Positions 9,740 to 17,840 of a stretch of 64,000 nucleotides of DNA are shown here, in pieces. A model generated the notes under the pieces. The model worked only from the letters and a program-made list of their open reading frames with translations. It did no database searches and was not told the DNA's origin. The stretch spans positions 62,001 through 126,000 of the forward strand of contig NZ_JADEXS020000003.1 in NCBI RefSeq assembly GCF_015207005.2, written 5' to 3'. This stretch comes from Desmonostoc muscorum LEGE 12446. Lineage in GTDB: Bacteria > Cyanobacteriota > Cyanobacteriia > Cyanobacteriales > Nostocaceae. A program made the position numbers and the translations under genes. Numbering within the stretch: position 1 is the first letter of the stretch; the number at the start of each line of letters is the position of its first letter.

Positions 9740-10651
9740 GTGAGTACATCAACTTTTATCCAAGATACATCCGAATTAGAAAAAACTCTCTCTACACTCA
9801 TTAATCTAACCAACTCTGATACTTATAACCCATTCAAAGAACTTGTTTGGCCTGATAGCATAGAGAGCCACAAATTATGGATGTCATCGAGCCTGATGTC
9901 GATTGATGGAACTCGTTTTGAACAAGAACTTTCTGAAGAACAATTAATTGAATTAAGCAAATGGGAATTTATTAATTTTTGCAGTTTGAATGTAACTGGC
10001 ATCCGCGAATTATTAATAGAAATGACGAGTCGCTTGCATACACCAGGATTTGAAGTATTATCAGAATACCTGCATTATTTAATTGCAGAAGAGAATGAAC
10101 ATATGTGGTATTTCTCTAAGTTCTGTCTGCAATATGCTGGTAAAATTTACCCCGATCGAGCTTTGGCAGTGGCTAGTTTTCCCGAAGCAGATATCGCCAG
10201 CTTTATGGTCTTCGTTCGGGTTCTGATATTTGAAGAAATTGTTGATTTTTATAATCGTAAAATGGGTCAGGATAAAATCTTACCGAAGTTTATCCAAAAC
10301 ATAAACTGGCTTCACCACTTAGACGAAGGCAGACACATTAAATATGGTCGCCAGTATGTTAATTTAGCCTGTCAGGAGTTGCTAAATAAATATCCCAAAC
10401 AACGAATTTTAGAAATGGAGTCTACTATTAAAGGTTTTATGCAACTTTCTGTACAAAAGCTTTATCGACGTGAGATATTTGTTGATGCCGGACTTAATGA
10501 GCCGGGTAAGATGCGAAAAGAGTTGCTCGCACATCCAGTCCGTCAGCAATTCAACAAAAAATTAATAGCAAGCACTGCAAAATTTTTGACCCAAATAGGC
10601 TTATTTTCAAATTCGAGCGTATTGCCTGAACCTGAACAAGTTGTTAACTAG
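9740..10651 (+). CDS. AurF-like di-iron oxygenase
   Basis: 303-residue helical protein matching the AurF (p-aminobenzoate N-oxygenase) type of non-haem di-iron enzyme. Putative iron ligands lie in four helices: WEFINF, AEENEHMWYF (ExxH), LIFEEIVDFY and HHLDEGRHIKYG (ExxRH). Family members oxidise arylamines to nitro groups, or hydroxylate or decarboxylate carrier-bound substrates. Next to a cysteine-type NRPS module this suggests an oxidative tailoring step. GTG at 9740 follows AAGGA at about 9726-9730. Length is normal and the ligand set looks complete, so it is probably active; the substrate is unknown. Confidence 0.8.
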   Translation: MSTSTFIQDTSELEKTLSTLINLTNSDTYNPFKELVWPDSIESHKLWMSSSLMSIDGTRFEQELSEEQLIELSKWEFINFCSLNVTGIRELLIEMTSRLHTPGFEVLSEYLHYLIAEENEHMWYFSKFCLQYAGKIYPDRALAVASFPEADIASFMVFVRVLIFEEIVDFYNRKMGQDKILPKFIQNINWLHHLDEGRHIKYGRQYVNLACQELLNKYPKQRILEMESTIKGFMQLSVQKLYRREIFVDAGLNEPGKMRKELLAHPVRQQFNKKLIASTAKFLTQIGLFSNSSVLPEPEQVVN

Positions 10652-10657
10652 CTCAGG

Positions 10658-10744
10658 ACTTACGCAAAGCTATACGTTGTAAAGTCAATTCGTGAATTGG
10701 CTCTACAGTAACTCAAGGCTTTCACTGTTCTTTTTTGCGTAAGT
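10658..10744. repeat. Short MITE-like element (87 bp)
   Basis: Perfect 11-bp inverted ends acttacgcaaa (10658-10668) and tttgcgtaagt (10734-10744) enclose a smaller hairpin (caattcgtgaattg). Ends of this ACTTACGC type recur in cyanobacterial genomes as non-autonomous elements. It sits directly after the AurF-like stop codon and could also act as a terminator. Confidence 0.6.
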
Positions 10745-10830
10745 AATATAGCTATCAGAATTGGTATAACAATTCAGGTCTCTACATCTAACCTGTTCTG
10801 TACTTTTGTAAGTTCTTATTACTGAGAATA

Positions 10831-11511
10831 ATGGAATACACTGCAACTACATTGTACATCCTGTTGTTCAACATCATTTTGTGCAGCTTTTTTATTGAAA
10901 GTTTAAAAAGCGCTGGTGCTTCGAGAAATTTACGTGCTTTCATGGCTGGAATATTTGTCTTCTGGCTGATAGTGTTACATTTGCTCATTTCATCCAAAAG
11001 GCTTTTTCCTCAAGATATCAACAGCATCGAATTTCTAGGTGCTATTTTGTTGGGGGTAGGAATTGTCAGCGTTGGGTTTTTCTTAACACCATTGCGTGGT
11101 AAATTGCTTTCGGTAAACCAGGAATATCTCATGTTAATGCAAGGGTTACGAGTATTTTTTGGTGCAGGATTTCTCGTTGAAGCAAGCTTGAAAATCATGC
11201 CGACTTATTTCGGTGTTGCAGATGGTATATTCCACATAACATCGGCTTTTCTAGCCTTAAGAGCTGGTATACTGCTGGCAAGCGGTACTGGAAAAAAATT
11301 CGATTTATGGGTTGCTAACTTGTTTGGTCTGCTAGATATCCTTGTTGTAGCGGGTGGGTTAGCCTTTTTTCTTTTGGCAGAAGTTGGGGCACACCATAAC
11401 GTCATGTATGCTGCGCTGTTTGCCGCCCCTATTTTCATCAATCTGCATATTGCATCAATCGTCAAACTATTAGGAAATATCCCAATTTCAGCAGTTAATA
11501 AAGCTTTTTAA
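10831..11511 (+). CDS. Polytopic membrane protein of unknown function
   Basis: 226 residues, strongly hydrophobic, with about six or seven predicted transmembrane helices: YILLFNIILCSFFI, FMAGIFVFWLIVLHLLI, FLGAILLGVGIVSVGFFL, FHITSAFLALRAGILLA, LFGLLDILVVAGGLAFFLL, and MYAALFAAPIFINLHIASIV. No transporter signature is obvious. It lies between the AurF-like gene and the Tat-exported ABM protein on the same strand. After it there is a small hairpin (tactttcac/gatgaaagta, 11519-11538). It may serve the pathway in the membrane, but no specific activity can be named. Confidence 0.7.
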   Translation: MEYTATTLYILLFNIILCSFFIESLKSAGASRNLRAFMAGIFVFWLIVLHLLISSKRLFPQDINSIEFLGAILLGVGIVSVGFFLTPLRGKLLSVNQEYLMLMQGLRVFFGAGFLVEASLKIMPTYFGVADGIFHITSAFLALRAGILLASGTGKKFDLWVANLFGLLDILVVAGGLAFFLLAEVGAHHNVMYAALFAAPIFINLHIASIVKLLGNIPISAVNKAF

Positions 11512-11663
11512 TAACACATACTTTCACTGATGAAAGTACTCTGAATAGTTTTATCAGACAGATTTTTGATAGTGTAGTGTCTGATTTATGCTTACCCTTG
11601 CAAAATGAGCAAATCGACAGTTCTACGTTCAACCTAAAATTTTCTTGAATTTTCACAAAATAT

Positions 11664-12497
11664 ATGTCAATTCCGAAAAACAAGCGTTTTCTATCCCTTA
11701 CTCGTCGCCATGTCCTCAAGTTACTCGGCATCTCTGCAAGCTTTGGAGCAGGGGTTATGCTGCCAAGTAGCCTTCGTGCTGCAACTCCGCTGAAGGGAGA
11801 TGAGCAAATATCTACTGAGAAAGAATCTGTGAATCATCAGAGTAAAAAAAGGGTAAATGTTGGAGTACTAGCTCGTTTTGAAGCAAAACCAGGTAAGGAA
11901 GCAGAACTTGAGAGTCTTTTGAGAAAGGGTCTTGCGATGGTAGAAAAAGAACCTGCGACAACCCAGTGGTATGCAATCAAAATCGGGCCTACGACCTATG
12001 GTATTTTCGACGTTTTCCCCGACGAGGCAGGACGGCAAGCGCATTTTGACGGTAAATTTACGGCTTTACTATTTTCAAAACTGCCTGAATTACAAGCCTT
12101 AGAGCCAAAAATTGAGCTTATAGATGTGGTGGCAACAACCCTTGGGAGAAAACACGTTAGTAAAGAGACTAAAAAAAGGGTAAATGTTGGAGTACTAGCT
12201 CGTTTTGAAGCAAAACCAGGTAAGGAAGCAGAACTTGAGAGTCTTTTGAGAAACGGCGTTGCTTTGGTAGAAAAAGAACCCGCTACGACAGAGTGGTTTG
12301 CAATCAAAATCGCACCTACGACCTATGGCATTTTCGATGTTTTCCCAGACGAGGCAGGTCGGCAAGCGCATTTTGACGGTGAATTTACGGCTTTACTATT
12401 TTCAAAACTGCCTGAATTGCAGGCGTTACAGCCAAAAATTGAACTTATAGACGTGGTGGCAACAACGATAAATAAGAAGATCCCAATTTGGGATTGA
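11664..12497 (+). CDS. Tat-exported protein with two tandem ABM-type domains
   Basis: 277 residues. The N-terminus has a twin-arginine signal (LTRRHVLKLLGISASFGAG), so the folded protein should be exported. Two almost identical copies of a roughly 95-residue domain of the antibiotic-biosynthesis-monooxygenase (ABM, ferredoxin-like) fold follow, each starting KKRVNVGVLARFEAKPGKEA and ending IELIDVVATT. ABM proteins act on small aromatic or polyketide molecules, usually without cofactor, and normally work as dimers; a tandem fusion could form the dimer in one chain. The copies differ by only a few residues (AMVEKEPATTQWYAIKIG versus ALVEKEPATTEWFAIKIA), so the duplication is recent. Confidence 0.8.
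   Translation: MSIPKNKRFLSLTRRHVLKLLGISASFGAGVMLPSSLRAATPLKGDEQISTEKESVNHQSKKRVNVGVLARFEAKPGKEAELESLLRKGLAMVEKEPATTQWYAIKIGPTTYGIFDVFPDEAGRQAHFDGKFTALLFSKLPELQALEPKIELIDVVATTLGRKHVSKETKKRVNVGVLARFEAKPGKEAELESLLRNGVALVEKEPATTEWFAIKIAPTTYGIFDVFPDEAGRQAHFDGEFTALLFSKLPELQALQPKIELIDVVATTINKKIPIWD
11850..12465 (+). repeat. Tandem intragenic duplication of the ABM domain
   Basis: Two direct repeats of about 285 bp, offset by 327 bp (109 codons), starting at gggtaaatgttggagtacta (11851 and 12178). The DNA is nearly identical over long stretches, including silent positions, which points to recent duplication or gene conversion. Confidence 0.85.
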
Positions 12498-12613
12498 AGT
12501 CTTATCCACACATAAATAAAGCACGTAGCGCTTGTCAACTCACAATTGCTGCATGATTTCCTTTAAATAAATACCATCCGATCGCTTGTAGTAATCTCCG
12601 ATCTATTTTTCCA

Positions 12614-14683
12614 ATGGCACACACACTTAATCAAAATCAATCAGTTGAACTAATTCTCGATCCTATACTTCAAGGAGTTACAGTTAATGACCCAACACCT
12701 ACCATTTCTGTGTTGTGGGATAAAGCTGCTCAACAAGCTGTAAGTAATGCGATTGTCGGTCCCACCATAGCCGATCGCGTCTATTCTATGGTGCATACCA
12801 GTATGTTTGATGCTTGGGCTGCTTATGACCCAATTGCAATTGCTACCCAACTCGGAGACCAACTACAACGTCCCCAAGTCGAAAATACAGAAGCTAATAA
12901 AAAGGAAGCGATGAGCTTCGCCGCTTATCGGACTTTGAAAGATCTGTTTCCTAGCCAAGTGAGCATTTTTGATGAATTAATGGGTAAACTTGGCTTCAAT
13001 CCCAATGATACGACCACTGACACCGCTAAAGCTGCTGGAATTGGCAATGTCTCTGCTGATGCTTTATTAAAATTTCGTCATGAAGATGGTTCTAACCAAC
13101 TCGGAAATAATCCTAACGGTACACTTGGTGTTCCCTACTCTGATATCACTGGCTATAAATCTGTTAACTCTCCAGGCAATATCATCGACATAGCGCGATG
13201 GACGCCTGAAAAAGTACCCATTGATGCTCCTCCAGGACAAGGGAGAGTTCAACGGGTTCTAGGTGCTAACTGGAGTGGTGTGACCTCCTTCAGTTTGAAA
13301 AGCAACAGCCAATTTCGACCGCCTGCACCCCAACCGTTTCTTTTAGTCGATGGAACAGTAGATCTGCAAGCTAAGACAATTACTCTCAAAAATGGGCAAG
13401 TGCTTCCCATCAGTAAAGATTTAGTGGGAACAGTCATTAATCCCAAGTTTATTGCCCAAGCCGAAAAAGTCGTTAATGTCAGCGCCAATCTCACCGACAA
13501 GCAAAAGCTGATTGCAGAATTTTGGGAAGACCAAATTGGCAGTTCCTTCCCCGCAGGTTCCTGGATGACCTTTGGGCAATTTGTGTCGGCGCGGGATAAT
13601 CATACCCTTGATGATGATGCTAAACTCTTCTTTACTTTAGGAAATGGCGTCTTTGATGCAGGAATTGCTACTTGGGAAGCTAAAAGATTTTACGACTATG
13701 CTCGTCCAGTACGGGTAATACGCTCTCTAGGCGAACTAGGTCTAATTGGGGAATACAATAAAGAACTGGGAGGTTATGCCATCCAAGCTTGGAAACCAGG
13801 ACAAGGAACTCAGACAATTTTGGCAACCGACTTTGTGACCTATCAACTCCCTGGTAGCAATCCTTCGCCGCCTTTTCAAGAATACACCTCTGGTCACAGT
13901 GGATTTAGTGGTGCAGGTTCGATAATTCTTGAGCTATTCACAGATTCAGACTACTTTGGTGGCAACGTCACCTTTGAGCCTGGATTGTCTCGTTTTGAAC
14001 CTGGGATCACACCTGAAAAAGCTGTTACCTTGGAGTGGGACACTTTTTCCGACGCAGCAATTGAAGCTGGTGCCTCCCGCATCTACGGTGGGATTCATTT
14101 TGATGAAGGAAATCTTAATGGTCAGATTGTAGGGCAAAAAGTTGGTTTGAGTGTTTGGAAGCAAGCACAGTTTTTTATTGAAGGTGGTAAGGAGCAGAAA
14201 ATCATTTTTGGCACCAAGGATTCAGATAGACTGGTTGGTACAAATGCTGATGAAAAGATTTATGCTCGTTCTGGTAATGACATTGTGATTGCTGGCTTAG
14301 GCGATGATCAAATCTTTGGTGGTGATGGTGATGACCGCATTTATGGTGGCGGTGGCGATGATCTTATCAAAGGTGGTCTAGGTAATGATCGCATTGAGGG
14401 TGGTAATTGTGATGACATTATCAGAGGTGGTCTAGGTAACGATCGCATTAAGGGTGGTAAGGGTCGTGATACCTTCGTCCTAGCTGCTGGTGAAGGTACT
14501 GACACGATTATTGATTTCCAGATTGGTAAGGATCTCCTTGGTCTGGCTGATGGTCTAAAATTCGGTGAGTTATCTATTTATTCAAGGGGAAACCGAACGC
14601 TGATTGGGTTTGAAGACCAAACGCTAGCTATCGTCAATGGAGTGAGAAATAGCCTCACAAGTGCAGATTTTATTCTGCTCTGA
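12614..14683 (+). CDS. Vanadium-haloperoxidase-like (PAP2) protein with RTX tail
   Basis: 689 residues in two parts. Residues about 30-525 form a helical acid-phosphatase/vanadium-haloperoxidase-like domain, with the active-site blocks EYTSGHSGFSGAG (Ser/Gly/His of the vanadate pocket) and SRIYGGIHF (Arg and His). Residues about 535-625 are glycine/aspartate nonapeptide repeats (GDDQIFGGDGDDRIYGGGGD type) that bind calcium, followed by DTFVLAAGEGTDTIIDFQIG, the usual end of cyanobacterial RTX proteins. RTX tails usually mean type I secretion without a cleaved signal, and none is visible at the N-terminus. It may halogenate or oxidise a product outside the cell; halogenation is inferred from the family, not shown. 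Confidence 0.85.
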   Translation: MAHTLNQNQSVELILDPILQGVTVNDPTPTISVLWDKAAQQAVSNAIVGPTIADRVYSMVHTSMFDAWAAYDPIAIATQLGDQLQRPQVENTEANKKEAMSFAAYRTLKDLFPSQVSIFDELMGKLGFNPNDTTTDTAKAAGIGNVSADALLKFRHEDGSNQLGNNPNGTLGVPYSDITGYKSVNSPGNIIDIARWTPEKVPIDAPPGQGRVQRVLGANWSGVTSFSLKSNSQFRPPAPQPFLLVDGTVDLQAKTITLKNGQVLPISKDLVGTVINPKFIAQAEKVVNVSANLTDKQKLIAEFWEDQIGSSFPAGSWMTFGQFVSARDNHTLDDDAKLFFTLGNGVFDAGIATWEAKRFYDYARPVRVIRSLGELGLIGEYNKELGGYAIQAWKPGQGTQTILATDFVTYQLPGSNPSPPFQEYTSGHSGFSGAGSIILELFTDSDYFGGNVTFEPGLSRFEPGITPEKAVTLEWDTFSDAAIEAGASRIYGGIHFDEGNLNGQIVGQKVGLSVWKQAQFFIEGGKEQKIIFGTKDSDRLVGTNADEKIYARSGNDIVIAGLGDDQIFGGDGDDRIYGGGGDDLIKGGLGNDRIEGGNCDDIIRGGLGNDRIKGGKGRDTFVLAAGEGTDTIIDFQIGKDLLGLADGLKFGELSIYSRGNRTLIGFEDQTLAIVNGVRNSLTSADFILL

Positions 14684-15291
14684 AAACTGTGACTAAGAAT
14701 AGAACTAGCCCTTTCAAGGTGTTGTGCGATGGGCAGATTTGTAGTTTGGTAAAAAGAGGTGCAAATCTATGTTTGGTTTTTTCGCCTCGTCTTACTTAAT
14801 TCGTTTCGGCATTAGTCATCTTTGCGCCTACTTCTTTTATCGTAAGCTATTAGCCAGATATGATATCAGGTAATTAGATCAAGTCGAGCTAAGGAAAATC
14901 CTTATCTTATCTAAGGATTTTCCTAATTGTATTTCTATCTTATTTAAAGTATTGTCATGACATATACACCATTTGGATAGAAGATATCGGGGCGAGGAAT
15001 TTATGCACCTGATTATGGATATGGCCAGTTCAGGGTAGCTTTCATTGGTTATGGCAATGAAAATTCAACCGCAATTTGGCAATAATCGAATGAGATTTAG
15101 TTTGTTGTCACGATTTCGATTACTGAATCAGCCTTCAAGTTGCGAACTTTGTATTTGGCTTTGGTGGAATGTCACATTTGTTGAGACTGGAGAGAGAACA
15201 GGTATGAGTATAATTTACCTTTGTAATCTACCTATTAGTGCAATAATGCTCCTTTTAAATAAAAATAATTTCGCAAATAGTAAATAGTTCA
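14684..15291. other. Intergenic region with terminator and a decayed frame
   Basis: No intact gene is convincing. Around 14985-15090 one frame reads APDYGYGQFRVAFIGYGNEN and then stops, which looks like a gene remnant. An 80-codon frame at 15045-15287 is a weak alternative with unusual composition and was not accepted. A strong hairpin is listed separately. Confidence 0.4.
14892..14924 (+). terminator. Stem-loop terminator after the haloperoxidase gene
   Basis: Perfect 13-bp inverted repeat (aggaaaatcctta / taaggattttcct) around a 7-base loop, about 210 bp after the stop codon. A U-tract is weak. It is the most likely transcript end for the preceding gene. Confidence 0.55.
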
Positions 15292-15651
15292 ATGATGAAA
15301 CGTTTTTTCTTAAGCCATTTAAGTTTTCTATTACTTGTGGTAGCTATTTCGTTCATAGTGCTTGCTGGAAGTAGAGTGCAATCTGCTGAACCCCATACTC
15401 GCAGCGACCAAAAAAAGCTACTTCAACCTTTTACTCTTGCCACTCTTGCCTATCAAGGTTATTTCAAGAGTATAGGAATTCCTGGTTACAGCGTTTTAAC
15501 TTCCGCTTATCAATCTCGAGAAGTTACAGCTAAAGATTTGGTTCAAGCTGCTGTAAAAATGCATCTATTAGATACCAGCATGACAACTGATGAGTCTTAT
15601 GAAACCTTGCTTGATTATCAACTAGGATTTATGATGCGTAGTTTGAATTAA
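15292..15651 (+). CDS. Small exported hypothetical protein
   Basis: 119 residues. The N-terminus MMKRFFLSHLSFLLLVVAIS plus FIVLAGSRVQSAEPH is a clear Sec signal peptide with a likely cleavage after QSA. The mature part of about 85 residues is mostly helical (LVQAAVKMHLLD, YETLLDYQLGFMMRSL) and lacks cysteines or known motifs. Similar small periplasmic proteins are frequent in Nostocales and uncharacterised. It stands alone downstream of the metabolic cluster. Confidence 0.65.
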   Translation: MMKRFFLSHLSFLLLVVAISFIVLAGSRVQSAEPHTRSDQKKLLQPFTLATLAYQGYFKSIGIPGYSVLTSAYQSREVTAKDLVQAAVKMHLLDTSMTTDESYETLLDYQLGFMMRSLN

Positions 15652-16055
15652 CCCAGGGCGAACGCACGGTATTCCTGAAACCTGATACCGTCAGTAGACC
15701 GAAAAGTTTGGCGATGCCTGCGGCGGGCGTAGCCATCGCTAAAAAATAGTAGTGTACGATACCGTTTTTTGGGGAATATAAAAAAGCTGATTGCCTTAGC
15801 TCTATGATAATTTTTATTTATTAATGAACCCCAAAAACCAACCAAAATCATCCAGAGGGTAAATAAACTTCGCAGGCTACCCCATAGTTGCGGTCTACTG
15901 ATTGGCGTAAAAATTCAAGCATCTGTTTGAGAGTAAATAGGTGAGAAAAAACTTGTCTAGTACTTCTTTTTAAACGGCTGATATAATGCCATATTCGTTG
16001 CCAAAATAAGAGTATGAAGAGGTAGGGCGTTTCGTAGTAAAGTTACTGTCTCATG
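15652..16055. other. Intergenic region with dispersed repeats
   Basis: No gene seen. It contains a 20-bp motif tcagtagaccgaaaagtttg (15691-15710) that recurs inverted at 49350-49369. Directly after it is an imperfect palindrome gcgatgcctgcggcgggcgtagccatcgc (15711-15739), which also occurs inside the ISKra4-type element near 60834-60862. Confidence 0.5.
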
Positions 16056-16250
16056 TCAATTGTCTAACACTGTGACCGTCCGCCCTCTACCAACCACCAC
16101 TTGAGCAACACCAGCACCAGCCCCCAAACCAAACACCCCGGCGCTGGCACCGTACATAATATTTCTGCCGAACATCTGAACGCCGAAATAGCCAAACGCG
16201 ATCGCGCTAATGGTTCCAGCAGTTGCGATGATGATTTGATTCCGTTTCAT
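16056..16250 (-). CDS. Small two-helix membrane protein, paralog of 26550-26768
   Basis: 64 residues beginning MKRNQIIIATAGTISAIAFG, with a first hydrophobic helix and a second Gly/Ala-rich one (YGASAGVFGLGAGAGVAQVVV). The protein at 26550-26768 shares MKRNQ, GYxGVQxFGRN and FGLGxG at the same spacing, so the two are paralogs. It is the last gene of a small leftward set whose other member (16417-16800) also has a relative near 25 kb. Function unknown; such pairs suggest a membrane component belonging to the plasmid backbone. Confidence 0.7.
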   Translation of the reverse strand: MKRNQIIIATAGTISAIAFGYFGVQMFGRNIMYGASAGVFGLGAGAGVAQVVVGRGRTVTVLDN

Positions 16251-16276
16251 AATGTCATGTCTCCTTTGATACTTAT

Positions 16277-16414
16277 TTACTCAGGTTCGTTTGCAGCCAA
16301 AACCTTTCCAAGGTCGTAAATCGTGATTTCCGGCTCAGGCTCAGGCTGTGGTTGCGTTTCAGTCTCCAACTGTGCGCCACCCATACCAATCGCTTCTTGA
16401 ATTTCTTGTTCCAT
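16277..16414 (-). CDS. 45-residue acidic hypothetical protein
   Basis: Short frame starting MEQEIQEAIGMGGAQLETET with a proline-glutamate stretch (PQPEPEPE) and ending KVLAANEPE. It begins 3 bp after the stop of 16417-16800 and lies 26 bp before the next gene, so spacing and strand fit an operon. It is too short for homology reasoning; its acidity and the tight gene packing are the only support. Confidence 0.45.
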   Translation of the reverse strand: MEQEIQEAIGMGGAQLETETQPQPEPEPEITIYDLGKVLAANEPE

Positions 16415-16416
16415 AC

Positions 16417-16800
16417 TTACCTCTCGAATTTGTCACGAAGTTTACTTATCAACACACTCCCCAGACACCCCGAAACCGCCAGCAGCATCCCGCCGACGCA
16501 AATGTTTTTCCGTGCTTGCCAATAAATGGGAGTTACAGCGCCGGAGTTGCCTGCAATGACTTCCACTCCCCAACAGCCAAGCGCCCCAACGCCCAAAAAA
16601 CAGGCCCTTGCCAGACTCGCTAGACATTTCATCAATTGCCAATATCGAAATTCCCACGGCTGTAATTGGTCTAAGTTCCTGTCTCGATAACAACAGATTA
16701 ATTTCCAAAGCCACTGCCGATATTTTGACAAGGATTCGGCTAAGTTTTTAACTTTGAATTTAGCTTTTGTGCCAGATTTCCAGGCAAACGGATTACCCAA
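16417..16800 (-). CDS. Membrane protein with two helices, paralog of 24925-25269
   Basis: 127 residues. The N-terminal half is basic and Trp-rich and cytosolic-like. Two hydrophobic segments follow (ACFLGVGALGCWGVEVIAG and ICVGGMLLAVSGCLGSVLI) and a basic tail ISKLRDKFER. The region matches 24925-25269 in GxGAxxCWGxEVI, W-x(2)-Q/R-K-N-IC-GxMLxxxSxxLGSxLI and the D-K-F end, so they are diverged copies. The only start in frame is TTG at 16800. Role unknown. Confidence 0.6.
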   Translation of the reverse strand: MGNPFAWKSGTKAKFKVKNLAESLSKYRQWLWKLICCYRDRNLDQLQPWEFRYWQLMKCLASLARACFLGVGALGCWGVEVIAGNSGAVTPIYWQARKNICVGGMLLAVSGCLGSVLISKLRDKFER

Positions 16801-16812
16801 TCCGATTAATAA

Positions 16813-16905
16813 TTATTGGCATAAGTATTCATCCTTTTTGGGTCTACCACAGTAGATCAATCTGGAATTGCCCACATAGCCATCACGATATTTGAGGATG
16901 TTCAT
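16813..16905 (-). CDS. Possible 30-residue peptide
   Basis: ATG frame reading MNILKYRDGYVGNSRLIYCG, then a basic end. It lies 12 bp upstream of the next leftward gene, so it could be a small leader or an independent peptide. Support is weak: only strand, spacing and the absence of any other gene in this gap. Confidence 0.25.
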   Translation of the reverse strand: MNILKYRDGYVGNSRLIYCGRPKKDEYLCQ

Positions 16906-16961
16906 TTGTTTATCAAAATCTTCTCTTTTGCTACGCGAAGCCGTTAGACAATGCAATAAGT

Positions 16962-17111
16962 TTATACACTCGCACCTAATTTTTTAATTAACTCCCGAAT
17001 TACATCCGTTGCAGGTCTACCTGTTGTATTGCAATACTCATCGAGAGTTTGTGCTTCAGAGAAAGCAAGATTGACAGTTAATCGTTTTACTTCCCACTTT
17101 TTATTTGTCAT
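16962..17111 (-). CDS. Short ribbon-helix-helix (CopG-like) protein
   Basis: 49 residues. The order is a short basic beta strand (WEVKRLTVNLAF), a helix (SEAQTLDEYCNTTG), a turn and a second helix (PATDVIRELIKKLGAS). This strand-helix-helix layout and length fit ribbon-helix-helix repressors, which bind DNA as dimers through the paired strand. Such proteins are often plasmid copy-control regulators or antitoxins; no toxin frame adjoins it. The only start is ATG at 17111. Confidence 0.55.
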   Translation of the reverse strand: MTNKKWEVKRLTVNLAFSEAQTLDEYCNTTGRPATDVIRELIKKLGASV

Positions 17112-17180
17112 TGTATTTACTCAAGAGTATTTGTGTAGAAAAAAATAAGACAGCAATAGCTGTCCTATGAAAAACTAGAA

Positions 17181-17558
17181 TTAACGAGAACCTACAGGGG
17201 TTGCCAACCCTGCAACATAGTTCATCCAAGCCTGAATTGCTTGAATTTTATCAGTACCAGTGGCGATCGCTCTCAACACCTGCTGTTGATAGGAAGTAGC
17301 AGCATGATTTGAATCAACCTTGTCAGATGCCCAAGCTAGGCAAATGTCTCTCACCAGCTTATCGACCATAGCCACACTCAGTTGACTGGGAGCCGAAGCA
17401 TCTTGAAACTGCAACCACTCTTTAATTAGCTCGATAGGGTAATTAGTTAATGTACGGACTTGTTTTACGCGCAAATCTTGGGGATGAACCGCAGGAGGTT
17501 TTGTCGGGGTTGGAGAGGGTGATTGTACAACAGAGCGATCGCTTTCATCTTCGTCCAA
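17181..17558 (-). pseudogene. Tail of an ERF-type recombinase relative
   Basis: The frame matches only the C-terminal domain of the ERF protein at 23776-24549. Both have DLRVKxVRTLxNYP, LxKEWL, a D-K/E-LV-x-x-CLAWA block, and the end AIQAWM. The ERF core is missing. The homologous frame continues upstream of the apparent TTG start (IQSRLFNRPKYN) and then meets a stop codon near 17620. It is best read as a truncated paralog, though a stand-alone tail domain cannot be excluded. Confidence 0.6.
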
Positions 17559-17840
17559 ATTATATTTAGGACGGTTGAATAGTCTTGACTGAATCTGCTG
17601 TAATTAAGGTCTAATTTGATTGCCGGAATCTACAATTATGAATTAGCTTTAAAAGCTTAAAGTAAAACAAAATTAATAATGATAATTCAGTGATTAACTA
17701 ATTGCTGAATCAATTAACTATATCAAATTTCTGGTTTGGTATTCTTGAACATCAGTTAATATGAAAAATTTGGTATTTTCTGGCTATTTGAACTTACTCT
17801 GGCAGAGAAATAGATAACCCTTTATTTTATCAAAAAATAT

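Noticed and set aside
15045..15287. 80-codon rightward frame after the haloperoxidase
   Set aside because: Composition is atypical, no motif is visible, and a different frame in the same place looks like a gene remnant (APDYGYGQFRV).
17181..17558. Independent small protein with TTG start
   Set aside because: The homologous frame extends upstream of this start to a stop codon and matches only the tail of the ERF protein, so a truncated paralog is the better reading.
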